64,000 nucleotides of DNA from Isoptericola cucumis (GTDB taxonomy: Bacteria; Actinomycetota; Actinomycetes; Actinomycetales; Cellulomonadaceae), in NCBI RefSeq assembly GCF_014635665.1, contig NZ_BMDG01000008.1:62001-126000 (forward strand). Reading direction: 5' to 3'. Shown piece by piece: positions 1 to 7,396 of this stretch. Below the pieces are notes generated by a model. It saw nothing but the letters and a program-made list of their open reading frames with translations. It did not search any database and was not told the DNA's origin. Position 1 is the first letter of the stretch, and each line of letters begins with the position of its first letter. The translations under genes were made by a program, and so were the position numbers.

Positions 1-443
1 ACCATGCCGTAGGAGCGGGTGACGCGGAACTCGTAGATGAGGCGACGTTCCTCGGCCATGATCCGCAGGAAGTCGGCCTCGTCGTGCGGGGCGCCCTCCC
101 AGAACAGGGTGCCCGCCGGCGGGTCCATGTGCGCCTGCATGGCGGTGAAGAGCTGCCGGTTCAGCTCGGGGGCGTCCGGGCCGTCCAGGATCGTCACCTC
201 GGTCTCGAGGGTGAGGTAGCTGAACGGGTCGTCGGGCGCGGCGCCGAACACGAAGAGGGTCGCCCGAGGGTCCCGTCGCAGGTGTGCGGTGCGGACCCGG
301 TCCGGACGGCCCGAGCTCCAGATCCGCCCGTCGACCAGCCCGAGGCCGCAGCGCACCGCGTGCGGCGTCCCGTCGGGGCGCAGGGTGATCATCGCCGCGG
401 CACGATGGTCGCTCAGGTAGCGGCGGATGGCGTCGTCGTCCAT
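1..443 (-). CDS. Pyridoxamine 5'-phosphate oxidase-fold protein (3' end missing)
   Basis: The first 147 codons of a gene that runs off the left edge; ATG at 441-443. The protein opens MDDDAIRRYLSDHR and carries the pattern of small FMN- or F420-binding split-barrel proteins: a strand reading AAMITLRPDGTPHAV, then GRIWSSGRPDR and LRRDPRATLFVF, the usual spacing of the flavin-binding strands. The family includes pyridoxamine-phosphate oxidases and F420-dependent reductases. The N-terminal half cannot tell these apart, so the substrate is unknown. It lies 28 bp downstream of the SnoaL-like gene on the same strand and is probably co-transcribed with it. Confidence 0.75.
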   Translation of the reverse strand, partial: MDDDAIRRYLSDHRAAAMITLRPDGTPHAVRCGLGLVDGRIWSSGRPDRVRTAHLRRDPRATLFVFGAAPDDPFSYLTLETEVTILDGPDAPELNRQLFTAMQAHMDPPAGTLFWEGAPHDEADFLRIMAEERRLIYEFRVTRSYGM

Positions 444-471
444 GCCCCCACCGTAGAGAGGGGCGACGACA

Positions 472-855
472 TCACCCGACGAGCGGCGTGAGCACCGCGA
501 TGCGCCAGCCGTCACCGGAGTCGACGAGCTGGTAGACGAAGCTCTCGTCCGGCTCGCCCGTACGGTCGGCGTCGCCGCCGCGCCCGTGGTGCCAGGCGAC
601 CTCCGCCCAGATGCTGTGGCCGGTGGCGGCGACCACGCGCACGTCGGCCGTCGTGGTGGTGACGCCGTCGTACTGGCCCATCGCGGAGGCGAAGAACTGC
701 TCGGTCTGCGCACGGTCGGAGACGGCGACGGACTGGCCGGGGAACAGGATCAGCGCCGGGACCGCGTAGAGGTCGGCGACCGCCGACGCGTCGCGGTCCA
801 GGAGCGCGCGGGAGTAACGGTCGAAGAAGTCCCGAGCGATGACGTCGGTGTCCAT
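472..855 (-). CDS. SnoaL-like / NTF2-fold small protein
   Basis: A 127-residue protein. ATG at 853-855 was preferred over an upstream in-frame start at 930, because the extra 25 residues are Arg/Ala-rich and would run across the promoter of the divergent gene at 924. It starts MDTDVIARDFFDRYSRALLDRD, the first helix typical of SnoaL/DUF4440 cone-shaped alpha+beta proteins, and has the later core strands IWAEVAWHHGR and WRIAVLTPL. These proteins are ketosteroid-isomerase-like folds acting as small enzymes or binding modules. No catalytic residues can be assigned from sequence, so the role is unknown. It probably forms a two-gene unit with the flavin-type protein downstream. Confidence 0.6.
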   Translation of the reverse strand: MDTDVIARDFFDRYSRALLDRDASAVADLYAVPALILFPGQSVAVSDRAQTEQFFASAMGQYDGVTTTTADVRVVAATGHSIWAEVAWHHGRGGDADRTGEPDESFVYQLVDSGDGWRIAVLTPLVG

Positions 856-923
856 GGGGGCGACGCTAGCCCTCCGCACCGACAGCCCGGGTCCTGCGCA
901 GGCCTGGGCGCTAACCTGACGCG

Positions 924-2111
924 GTGTCACACACCCACGGCGCGCGGAGCGCGGCCAGCAGGGACGGCGGCCGTGCCGTCGTGATCGGGGGCGGGATCGG
1001 CGGGCTGGCGTCCGCGGTGGCGCTCGCGCGGCGCGGGTGGGACGTGACCGTCCTGGAGCGGGCGCCTTCGCTGGAACCCGTCGGCGCCGGGATCGCCGTC
1101 GCGCCGAACGCCGTCCGCGCGCTGGCGGCGCTGGGCGTCGGGGAGAGCCTGCGGGACCTGTCGGCGCTGCAGGGCGAGTACGGCCTGCGCCGCCCCGACG
1201 GCCGCTGGCTGCTGCGCGCCCACGCCGACGAGGCGGGGTCGCTCTTCGGCGACCGCACCCTCGTGCTCCACCGCGCCCACCTGGTCGGGCTGCTCGCGGA
1301 CGCCCTGCCGCCCGGGGCGTTGCGCACCGGCATGGAGGGCGTCGTCACCGACCCCGGGTCGGCCGACCGCCCGGCACGGGTGACCACGAGCGACGGAGAC
1401 GTCGAGGCCGACCTCGTGGTCGCCGCCGACGGGATCGACTCCGCGACCCGCACCCGCTGGTGGCCGGACGCCCCGGCGCCGGTGCCGGGCGGCTCGACGG
1501 CGTGGCGCTTCGTCGCCCCGCCGCTGCCCGGCGCCGTCGGGTCCGAGTTCTGGGGGCGCGGGGTCGCCCTCGGCGTGATGCCCCTGGCCGACGGCCGCGT
1601 GTACTGCTACGTCTCCGTGGCCGAGGCCGCCGGGATCCCGCGCGACCTGGACGAGCTGCGCGCCCGCGTCGCGGGCTGGCCCACGCCCGTCCCCGCGCTG
1701 TTCGCGGCCGTCGACCCGCAGGCCGTGCTGCGGCACGAGCTGAGGCGCCTGCCCCGCCCGCCCGCGTCGCTCGCGGCCGGGCGGGTGGCGCTGGTCGGCG
1801 ACGCCGCGCACGCGATGCTGCCGAACCTCGGGCAGGGCGGCTGCCAGGCGCTCGAGGACGGCGTGGTGCTCGGCGCCCGGGTGCGTCCCGGCGACGGCGT
1901 GCCCGCCGCGCTGGAGCGGTGGTCGGGCGAGCGCCGGCCGCGCGTCGAGAAGGTCATGCGGCTGTCCGCGCGCATCGCCGCCCCGACCCTGTGGACGTCG
2001 GCCGTCGCGACCGGCGTCCGCGACGCCGGCATGCGCCTCGCCGGGCGCTGGGGCGGGTCGCTCGGCACGCGTGCGCTGCGGCCGGTCATGGCCTGGCGCC
2101 CGCCGTCCTGA
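924..2111 (+). CDS. FAD-dependent aromatic-ring monooxygenase family protein
   Basis: A 395-residue group A flavoprotein monooxygenase of the salicylate/p-hydroxybenzoate hydroxylase family. The Rossmann FAD motif VVIGGGIGGLASAVALARRG lies at about residues 19-38, a DG motif (AADGIDSATR) at mid-protein, and the GD motif VALVGDAAHAMLPNLGQGG near residue 300, all in the standard order. The family uses NAD(P)H and O2 to hydroxylate aromatics, but the substrate cannot be read here. The GTG at 924 is 6 nt after TAACCT (912-917), a -10-like hexamer, with no Shine-Dalgarno, so it is probably translated from a leaderless mRNA. It is divergent from the SnoaL-like gene and alone in its transcription unit. 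Confidence 0.85.
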   Translation: MSHTHGARSAASRDGGRAVVIGGGIGGLASAVALARRGWDVTVLERAPSLEPVGAGIAVAPNAVRALAALGVGESLRDLSALQGEYGLRRPDGRWLLRAHADEAGSLFGDRTLVLHRAHLVGLLADALPPGALRTGMEGVVTDPGSADRPARVTTSDGDVEADLVVAADGIDSATRTRWWPDAPAPVPGGSTAWRFVAPPLPGAVGSEFWGRGVALGVMPLADGRVYCYVSVAEAAGIPRDLDELRARVAGWPTPVPALFAAVDPQAVLRHELRRLPRPPASLAAGRVALVGDAAHAMLPNLGQGGCQALEDGVVLGARVRPGDGVPAALERWSGERRPRVEKVMRLSARIAAPTLWTSAVATGVRDAGMRLAGRWGGSLGTRALRPVMAWRPPS

Positions 2112-2147
2112 CGGGCCGCCGCCTCGCGTGCCGGGCGACCTGCCCGG

Positions 2148-2918
2148 TCAGCGCCCCGCGAGCCAGCCGACCAGCCGGTCGGGCCGGTCGGTGATGATGC
2201 CGTCGACGCCGAGCGCGACGGCCCGTGCCCAGTGCTCCGGCTCGTCCAGCGTCCAGACCGACGTGGCCAGCCCGGCGTCGTGCAGCCGCGCCACCAGGGC
2301 GGGGTCGTCGAGCAGCGCCGTGCCCCGCGGGTTGCACGTGACGACCCCGAGGTCGGCGCACCGGGCGAGCAGGTCGTCGTCCGGGCCCATGACCAGCAGT
2401 CCGCGCCGCAGCTCGGGGTCGGCGTCACGGAGGGCCTCGACCGTCTCCGGCCAGAAGCTCTGCGCCACGGTGCGGTCGTACAGCCCGGCGGCGCGCAACG
2501 GCCCGGTGAGCTTGCGGACGTCGTCCGCCGACCACGCGCCCTTGACCTCGAGCAGCAGGTCGAGGCCCGGCCGGGTGGCCAGCAGCTCGATCACCTCGGC
2601 GAACGTGGGCACCTGCTGCCGCGAGAACGCGGGCGAGAACCACGACCCGGCGTCGAGCAGCCGCACCTCGCGCAGCTCCAGGTCGGAGACCTTGCCGCTG
2701 CCCGACGTCGTCGCGTCGACGGTGTCGTCGTGGATGACCACGACCTCGCCGTCGGCCGTGAGCTGGACGTCGATCTCGATGCTGTCCGCGTCCGCGCGCC
2801 ACGCCGCCTCGAACGCGGCGAGCGTGTTCTGCGGTGCGACGGAGCTGTTGCCGCGGTGCGCGATCACCTGCGGGCTGCGGGGCTGCAGGGGTGCTGTTGC
2901 GTTGTCCACGGGACCCAT
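2148..2918 (-). CDS. ugpQ: Glycerophosphodiester phosphodiesterase
   Basis: A 256-residue GDPD. It has the catalytic start IAHRGNSSVAPQNTLAAF (His and Arg of the HRG motif, then the substrate-binding EN-type segment, here QN), the metal-binding IEIDVQLTADGEVVVIHD block, LLLEVKG in the barrel, and WTLDEPEHWARAVALGVDGIITDRP at the end. It hydrolyses glycerophosphodiesters to glycerol-3-phosphate and an alcohol. ATG at 2916-2918 is 2 bp beyond the stop of the upstream lipoprotein gene, so it is the last gene of the ABC operon. That is the place UgpQ takes in glycerol-3-phosphate uptake operons. There is no signal peptide, so it should act in the cytosol on imported diesters. The symbol rests on this context. 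Confidence 0.85.
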   Translation of the reverse strand: MGPVDNATAPLQPRSPQVIAHRGNSSVAPQNTLAAFEAAWRADADSIEIDVQLTADGEVVVIHDDTVDATTSGSGKVSDLELREVRLLDAGSWFSPAFSRQQVPTFAEVIELLATRPGLDLLLEVKGAWSADDVRKLTGPLRAAGLYDRTVAQSFWPETVEALRDADPELRRGLLVMGPDDDLLARCADLGVVTCNPRGTALLDDPALVARLHDAGLATSVWTLDEPEHWARAVALGVDGIITDRPDRLVGWLAGR

Positions 2919-2920
2919 CC

Positions 2921-4276
2921 TCACAGGTACGGCTCGACGTTCTCGGAGTACGCCGTCTCGATGCGCGGCGTGATCGACTCGAACGCCGCCTTCGGGTCGG
3001 TGCCCTCGATGACGATCTGCTCGAGCGCCTCGTTCAGCAGCGCGTCGGCGCCCGGCACGAAGACGCGCACGTCGTCCTGCACCCGGGCCTTGTCGGCGAG
3101 CTGGTCGACGGCGGTGCGGAACTGCGGCGTCTCGGCGTACGTCCGCTGCATCGCGTCGCTCTCGACGGCCGACGTGCGCACCGGCATGTACCCGGTGGCC
3201 TGCGAGAACTCGGCCGTGTTCTCGGTGTTCGTGAGGAACTCGAGGAACATCGCGGCCGCGAGCTGCTCCTCGGGCGTCTTGGACGACGGGATGGCGAGCC
3301 CGGTGCCGCCGGTCGGCGTGCCGCCGCCCTGCGGGCCGTCCGGCAGGTAGGCCGTGCCGACCTCGAACGACGCCGCGTCGAGCGCACCCTTGAGGGATCC
3401 CGTCGAGCCGATGGTCGAGGCGATGACGCCGGACGAGAAGTCGGCCATGTTGTCGTCGGCGGAGAGGGTCGCGACACCCGACGTGTGGAACAGGTCGTGC
3501 ACGAACTCGCCGCCCGCGAGCGCCTCGGGGGTGTCGAGCGTGAGGTCGAAGCCGTCCGAGTAGGCGCCGCCGGTGCCCCAGATCATGTTCTCGAACCACC
3601 AGGCACCCCACGACGGGCCGGTGGACAGGCCGAACGTCGAGCCGTCCTTCGGCGTCTCCTTCTTCAGCGACCGGTCCCACTTCTCGAGCTCGGCCCAGGT
3701 CTTCGGGCCGCGGTCCGGCAGGCCCGCCGCCTTCCACAGGTCCTTGTTGTAGTAGAAGAGCGGCGTGCTGCGGGCGTACGGCACGGCCCAGTGCTGGTCG
3801 TCGTACTCGTAGTCGGCGTACAGCGCGGGCTGGAAGTCCGCCGCGTCGGCGTCCAGGTGCTCCATGACGTCGTCGACCGGCATGATCTGGTCGTTGAGGT
3901 GGTACCGGAACCACCAGACGTCGGACGCGATGACGAGGTCGGGCAGCTCGTCGGTCTGCGACGCGGCCTGGAAGCGCTGCGCGACCTCGTCGTAGTCGGC
4001 GCCGGCGGTCACGAGGTCGACGCTGATGCCGGTCTCGGCCTCGAACTCCTCGATGTACTGCTTCTCGAGGTCCTGCGACTGGCCCGGGTGGTTGCTCCAC
4101 CAGGTGATCTCGGTGGCGGGCTCGACCTGCGACCAGTCGACGGCCTCGGCGTCGGCGCTCGCGTCGTCCGACGTGGCGCCGACGCTCGGGCCGGCGCACG
4201 CGGTGAGGCCGAGGGCGGCGACGGCGGCGAGCGCGGCGGCCGCGGTGCGCGCGCGGCGGGCAGGGGTGTGGGACAC
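2921..4276 (-). CDS. ABC importer substrate-binding lipoprotein (UgpB/sugar type)
   Basis: A 451-residue exported lipoprotein: basic N-terminus, hydrophobic stretch and lipobox LTAC at residues 24-27. The mature part has the family 1 extracellular solute-binding fold, with EITWWSNHPGQSQDLEKQY near the start and long periplasmic-binding segments such as TELPDLVIASDVWW and PLFYYNKDLWKAAGLP. It delivers ligand to the two permeases encoded just upstream. The GTG start at 4274-4276 has AAGGAG 6 nt ahead. The family covers maltose-, oligosaccharide- and glycerol-3-phosphate-binding proteins. The GDPD gene directly behind it and the PHO-like box ahead of the operon favour a glycerol-phosphate ligand, but that is inference. 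Confidence 0.88.
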   Translation of the reverse strand: MSHTPARRARTAAAALAAVAALGLTACAGPSVGATSDDASADAEAVDWSQVEPATEITWWSNHPGQSQDLEKQYIEEFEAETGISVDLVTAGADYDEVAQRFQAASQTDELPDLVIASDVWWFRYHLNDQIMPVDDVMEHLDADAADFQPALYADYEYDDQHWAVPYARSTPLFYYNKDLWKAAGLPDRGPKTWAELEKWDRSLKKETPKDGSTFGLSTGPSWGAWWFENMIWGTGGAYSDGFDLTLDTPEALAGGEFVHDLFHTSGVATLSADDNMADFSSGVIASTIGSTGSLKGALDAASFEVGTAYLPDGPQGGGTPTGGTGLAIPSSKTPEEQLAAAMFLEFLTNTENTAEFSQATGYMPVRTSAVESDAMQRTYAETPQFRTAVDQLADKARVQDDVRVFVPGADALLNEALEQIVIEGTDPKAAFESITPRIETAYSENVEPYL

Positions 4277-4342
4277 GGGGTGCTCCTTGCTGGGTGGTCC
4301 GGGAGGACGGGGGGTCGGGGGTGGGGTGCTCGGGCGGCGGGG

Positions 4343-5224
4343 TCAGCCGGTGACGGCGCCCGCGGTGAGTCCGGCGACGAGCCGGCGCTGCAGGACCAGG
4401 AAGACGAGCAGGATGGGCAGCGTCACGACGACCGTGGCGGCGAGCAGCACGCCCCAGTTCGTCATGCCGTCGGTGTTCTGCAGCAGCGTGAGGCCGACGG
4501 GGAGGGTCATCTTGGTGGGGTCGTCGACCACGAGGAAGGGCCACAGGTAGTCGTTCCACTCCGTCACGACGGACACCAGCGCGACGGCGGCGAGCGTCGG
4601 CGTGCTCATCGGGACGACGAACCGCCACAGCTTGCGCCAGTGCCCCGCGCCGTCCAGCTCGGCGGCCTCGAGGATCGACGCCGGCAGCGTGAGGAAGTGC
4701 TGGCGGAACAGGAAGGTGCCGAACGCGCTGGCCAGCCCCGGCACGAGGATCCCCTGGTAGGTGTTGAGCCAGCCGAGGCCCGCCACCAGCGTGTAGTTGG
4801 GGATGATCGTGATCTGCGGCGGGATCATCAGCGTGGCGATGACCAGCCCGAAGGCGACCTTCTTGAACGGGAAGTCGAGGAAGACCAGCGCGTACGCGCA
4901 GCACAGGCCGAGCGCGACCTTGAGGCCGGCGCCGGCGACCGTGAGGCCGACGCTGTTGGCCAGCAGCTGCCCGAGCGGGACCGCCGACGCCGCCTGCGCG
5001 TAGTTGTCGAGGCTCGGCGCGCCGGGCAGCCACTGCAGCGGCAGCCGGTACAGCTCCTCCGGCGTCTTGAGGCTGGCGAGGAACATCCACAGCAGCGGGA
5101 GGCCGAGGACCACCGTCGCGAGCGTCATCGTGAGGTACCCGCCGAACCTGCCGCCGGCTCCTGCCGGGCGCCGACGGGCGGGGCGGCCGGGGATGGTGGG
5201 GCGGCCGAGCGTGGCGGCGGTCAT
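4343..5224 (-). CDS. ABC importer permease, MalG/UgpE type
   Basis: A 293-residue inner-membrane subunit with six predicted hydrophobic segments, the first at VVLGLPLLWMFLASLK, and the coupling-helix EAA loop EAAELDGAGHWRKLWRFVVP at about residues 195-214, where the nucleotide-binding subunit docks. ATG at 5222-5224 overlaps the stop of the preceding permease gene as ATGA, so the two are translationally coupled. With its partner it forms the transmembrane channel for the ligand carried by the lipoprotein downstream. No ATPase gene lies in this operon, so a shared MsiK/UgpC-type ATPase from elsewhere is expected. Confidence 0.88.
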   Translation of the reverse strand: MTAATLGRPTIPGRPARRRPAGAGGRFGGYLTMTLATVVLGLPLLWMFLASLKTPEELYRLPLQWLPGAPSLDNYAQAASAVPLGQLLANSVGLTVAGAGLKVALGLCCAYALVFLDFPFKKVAFGLVIATLMIPPQITIIPNYTLVAGLGWLNTYQGILVPGLASAFGTFLFRQHFLTLPASILEAAELDGAGHWRKLWRFVVPMSTPTLAAVALVSVVTEWNDYLWPFLVVDDPTKMTLPVGLTLLQNTDGMTNWGVLLAATVVVTLPILLVFLVLQRRLVAGLTAGAVTG

Positions 5225-6207
5225 GCGTAGTGCACCTTCCGCTGGACGAACCGCATCTGCACGGCGGTGACCGCCAGCAGCACGAGGAACAGGACGGTGG
5301 CGACGGCGGACGCGTACCCGGCGCGGCCGTTCACGAAGCTCTCCTCGTAGATCGAGTACATGAGCGTCGTGGTGGAGCCCAGGGGCCCGCCGGAGGTCAT
5401 CGCCTTGATGATGTCGAACGACTGCAGCGAGCTGAGCAGCATCGTCACCAGGAGGAAGAACGTGGTGGGCGTCAGCAGCGGCAGCACGACCGCCCGCAGG
5501 GTGCGGGACGAGGAGGCGCCGTCGAGCGCGGCCGCGTCCTTGAGGTCCTGCGGTATCGCCTGCAGGCCGGCCAGGTAGATGAGGGCGACGTACCCGAGGT
5601 TCTTCCACAGGTACACGACGGTGACCATGACCAACGGCCACGGGCGGTCCGTGTACCACTGGGGCGAGGCGACCCCGAGCCAGCCCAGCAGCTCCTGGAT
5701 CAGCCCGTACCGCGGGTCGAACATGAACAGCCAGAGGATGCCGACGGCGAAGCCCGACAGGACGTACGGCGCGAACGCGACCGTGCGGGCGACGCCGCGG
5801 CCTCGCAGCCTCCGGTTCAGGAGCAGCGCGAGGCCCAGGCCGAGCGCCATCGCGCCACCGACGGTCGCGACGGTGAACACGACGGTGGTCGTGACGATCC
5901 GGCCCGTGGTGGGGGCGGTGAACCACTCGACGTAGTTGCCGAGCCCGACGAAGCGGGCGGCCGGCGAGCCGAGGTTCCACTGCAGCGTCGACAGGTACAG
6001 GCTCTGCAGCAGCGGCCAGTACACGAACACGAGCAGCAGGGCGACGTTCGGTCCGGCCAGCAGCAGCGCCCACAGGAGCGCCCTGCGCCGGCGGCGGGCG
6101 CCGAGACGGCTGCGGTGCGGGTGCTTCTCCGGGGGGCGCGGGGCGGTGGCGCCGGTCGGTGGGGCGCCGGATGCCTCCGGCGCCCGGGGCGTCATGACGG
6201 TGGTCAC
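5221..6207 (-). CDS. ABC importer permease, MalF/UgpA type
   Basis: A 328-residue first permease of the operon. A Pro-rich cytosolic N-terminus of about 40 residues precedes hydrophobic segments beginning ALLLAGPNVALLLVFVYWPL. The EAA-loop equivalent DLKDAAALDGASSSRTLRAVVLP lies near residue 220. It pairs with the MalG/UgpE-type subunit. GTG at 6205-6207 is used here; an ATG four codons later (6195) is possible. TAGAGT (minus strand, 6220-6215) ends 7 nt before the GTG, so the operon mRNA may be leaderless. Two 11-bp GTTC repeats further upstream (6270-6291) resemble a PHO box. Confidence 0.88.
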   Translation of the reverse strand: MTTVMTPRAPEASGAPPTGATAPRPPEKHPHRSRLGARRRRRALLWALLLAGPNVALLLVFVYWPLLQSLYLSTLQWNLGSPAARFVGLGNYVEWFTAPTTGRIVTTTVVFTVATVGGAMALGLGLALLLNRRLRGRGVARTVAFAPYVLSGFAVGILWLFMFDPRYGLIQELLGWLGVASPQWYTDRPWPLVMVTVVYLWKNLGYVALIYLAGLQAIPQDLKDAAALDGASSSRTLRAVVLPLLTPTTFFLLVTMLLSSLQSFDIIKAMTSGGPLGSTTTLMYSIYEESFVNGRAGYASAVATVLFLVLLAVTAVQMRFVQRKVHYA

Positions 6208-6269
6208 AGCGGTGACTCTAGGAAGCGGTCCGCCCGGTTTGTCCGGCTCGGGGGCGAGGCCCGGCGAGC

Positions 6270-6291
6270 GTTCCGGGAACGTTCACGCGGC
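6270..6291 (+). promoter_or_regulatory. PHO-box-like direct repeat upstream of the Ugp-like operon
   Basis: Two adjacent 11-bp units, GTTCCGGGAAC and GTTCACGCGGC. The second holds a GTTCAC core, the repeat unit bound by actinobacterial PhoP. It lies about 50 bp upstream of the suggested -10 of the minus-strand ABC operon. The first 16 bases differ at only two positions from part of the repeat upstream of pit (53446-53461). The segment also contains overlapping palindromes (CGTTCCGGGAACG at 6269-6281, GAACGTTC at 6277-6284), so another regulator is possible. Binding is inferred. Confidence 0.45.
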
Positions 6292-6362
6292 AGCACCCTG
6301 GTGGTCATCCGCGCCCCCGGCGGGCCATGCGGACGTCACCCCGACGGCGCCGCCAGGGTCGG

Positions 6363-7265
6363 TCAGCGTCCCGCGGGTCGTCCTGCCTGCGCGTCGCGCA
6401 GCCGCACGTCGGCGGTGCCCATCCCCCACCGGACGGCGCGGACGGCGGCGGCGCCCGCGGGGCCGCCGAGGGTCCGGCGGAACCACGTGTCGACACCGAG
6501 CAGGTCGCGCGCCCAGGCCGGCAGGGTGTGGACGGCGCCCGCGGCGAGCAGCCCGTACGGTGCCCGGACCGGTCGGGGCAGGGGCGGCTCGCTCAGCAGG
6601 AAGTGCGCCGTGTCGAGCGCGGCGGGCGAGGCCTCCAGCTCGGGGCGGTAGCTCTCGAGGACCTCGGCCAGCTCCGCCGTCGTCTCGGGGACGACGACGG
6701 CGCCGAGCGCCCGGGCGACGCGGGCGACCTGCGCGACGTACTCGTCGGCCTCCGCCGGGCTCAGCGCCGGGCGCTCGCCGAAGCGCCGGTGCGCGGCGAG
6801 GAAGGAGTCCGCCTCGGCGGCGTGCACCCAGCTCAGCAGGTGCGGGTCGCTCGCGCGGTACGGGCGGCCGTCGGGGGCCTTGCCGCGCACGCGCTCGTGC
6901 ACCGCGCGGACGCGGTCCACCATCTCCTGCGCGTCGTCGCCCGTGGCGAAGGTCGTGGTGGCGATGAAGGTCGACGTGCGCGCGAGCCGGCCCCACGGGT
7001 CGCCGCGGTACCCGGAGTGCCCGGCCACCCCCGCCATCGCCAGCGGGTGCAGCGACTGCAGCAGCAGCGCCCGCAGCCCGCCCACGAACATCGACGCGTC
7101 GCCGTGCACCCGCCCGATGGGGCTGTCGGGCGCGAACCAGCGCGGCCCGGGGGTCAGGTGGATGCGATCACGGTGCGCGTACCCGTCCGGGCCCGCGACC
7201 TTGAGGAACAGCGCGTCACCGACCCGGAGCCGCACCCGCTCCACGGGGTTCGTCACCGTCGTCAT
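6363..7265 (-). CDS. Oxygenase of the MpaB/Lcp family (DUF2236)
   Basis: A 300-residue protein. The ATG at 7263-7265 is chosen because GATACT sits 6 nt ahead, a -10-like hexamer consistent with a leaderless start; a longer frame to 7295 would cross it. The family hallmark is visible in the first third: LLLQSLHPLAMAGVAGHSGYRGDPWGRLART, with His residues that bind the haem or metal in latex-clearing protein and MpaB relatives, followed by TTTFATGDDAQEMVDRVRAVH and LLSWVHAAEADSFLAA. Characterised relatives are haem-dependent oxygenases cleaving isoprenoid chains. Most bacterial members, including this one, have no known substrate. It stands alone between the ABC operon and the divergent Tat-exported gene. 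Confidence 0.8.
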   Translation of the reverse strand: MTTVTNPVERVRLRVGDALFLKVAGPDGYAHRDRIHLTPGPRWFAPDSPIGRVHGDASMFVGGLRALLLQSLHPLAMAGVAGHSGYRGDPWGRLARTSTFIATTTFATGDDAQEMVDRVRAVHERVRGKAPDGRPYRASDPHLLSWVHAAEADSFLAAHRRFGERPALSPAEADEYVAQVARVARALGAVVVPETTAELAEVLESYRPELEASPAALDTAHFLLSEPPLPRPVRAPYGLLAAGAVHTLPAWARDLLGVDTWFRRTLGGPAGAAAVRAVRWGMGTADVRLRDAQAGRPAGR

Positions 7266-7298
7266 CCCGCCAGTATCGCCCTGGCCGGGCGCCACGTC

Positions 7299-7337
7299 TT
7301 GACACCTCCCCCACCGTCCTCTCTACTGAACACGTTC
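7299..7337 (+). promoter_or_regulatory. Promoter and possible operator ahead of the GH109-like gene
   Basis: TTGACA at 7299-7304, a 17-bp spacer, then TCTACT at 7322-7327 form a good vegetative-type promoter. An imperfect dyad GAACACGTTC (7328-7337) overlaps the expected transcription start, and a perfect CAGTACTG palindrome follows at 7341-7348. The stretch is noticeably less GC-rich than the genes around it. A repressor site is plausible but the regulator is unknown. Confidence 0.55.
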
Positions 7338-7396
7338 GATCAGTACTGCTTGATATTCCGCAATGGAGCGCAATTTCAATCACAGGAGCGATCTGA

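Noticed and set aside
2148-5090. A 980-codon minus-strand frame across the Ugp-like operon
   Set aside because: Only its end is real (the GDPD from ATG 2918). The rest is an Arg/Pro-rich shadow of the binding-protein and permease genes in another frame.
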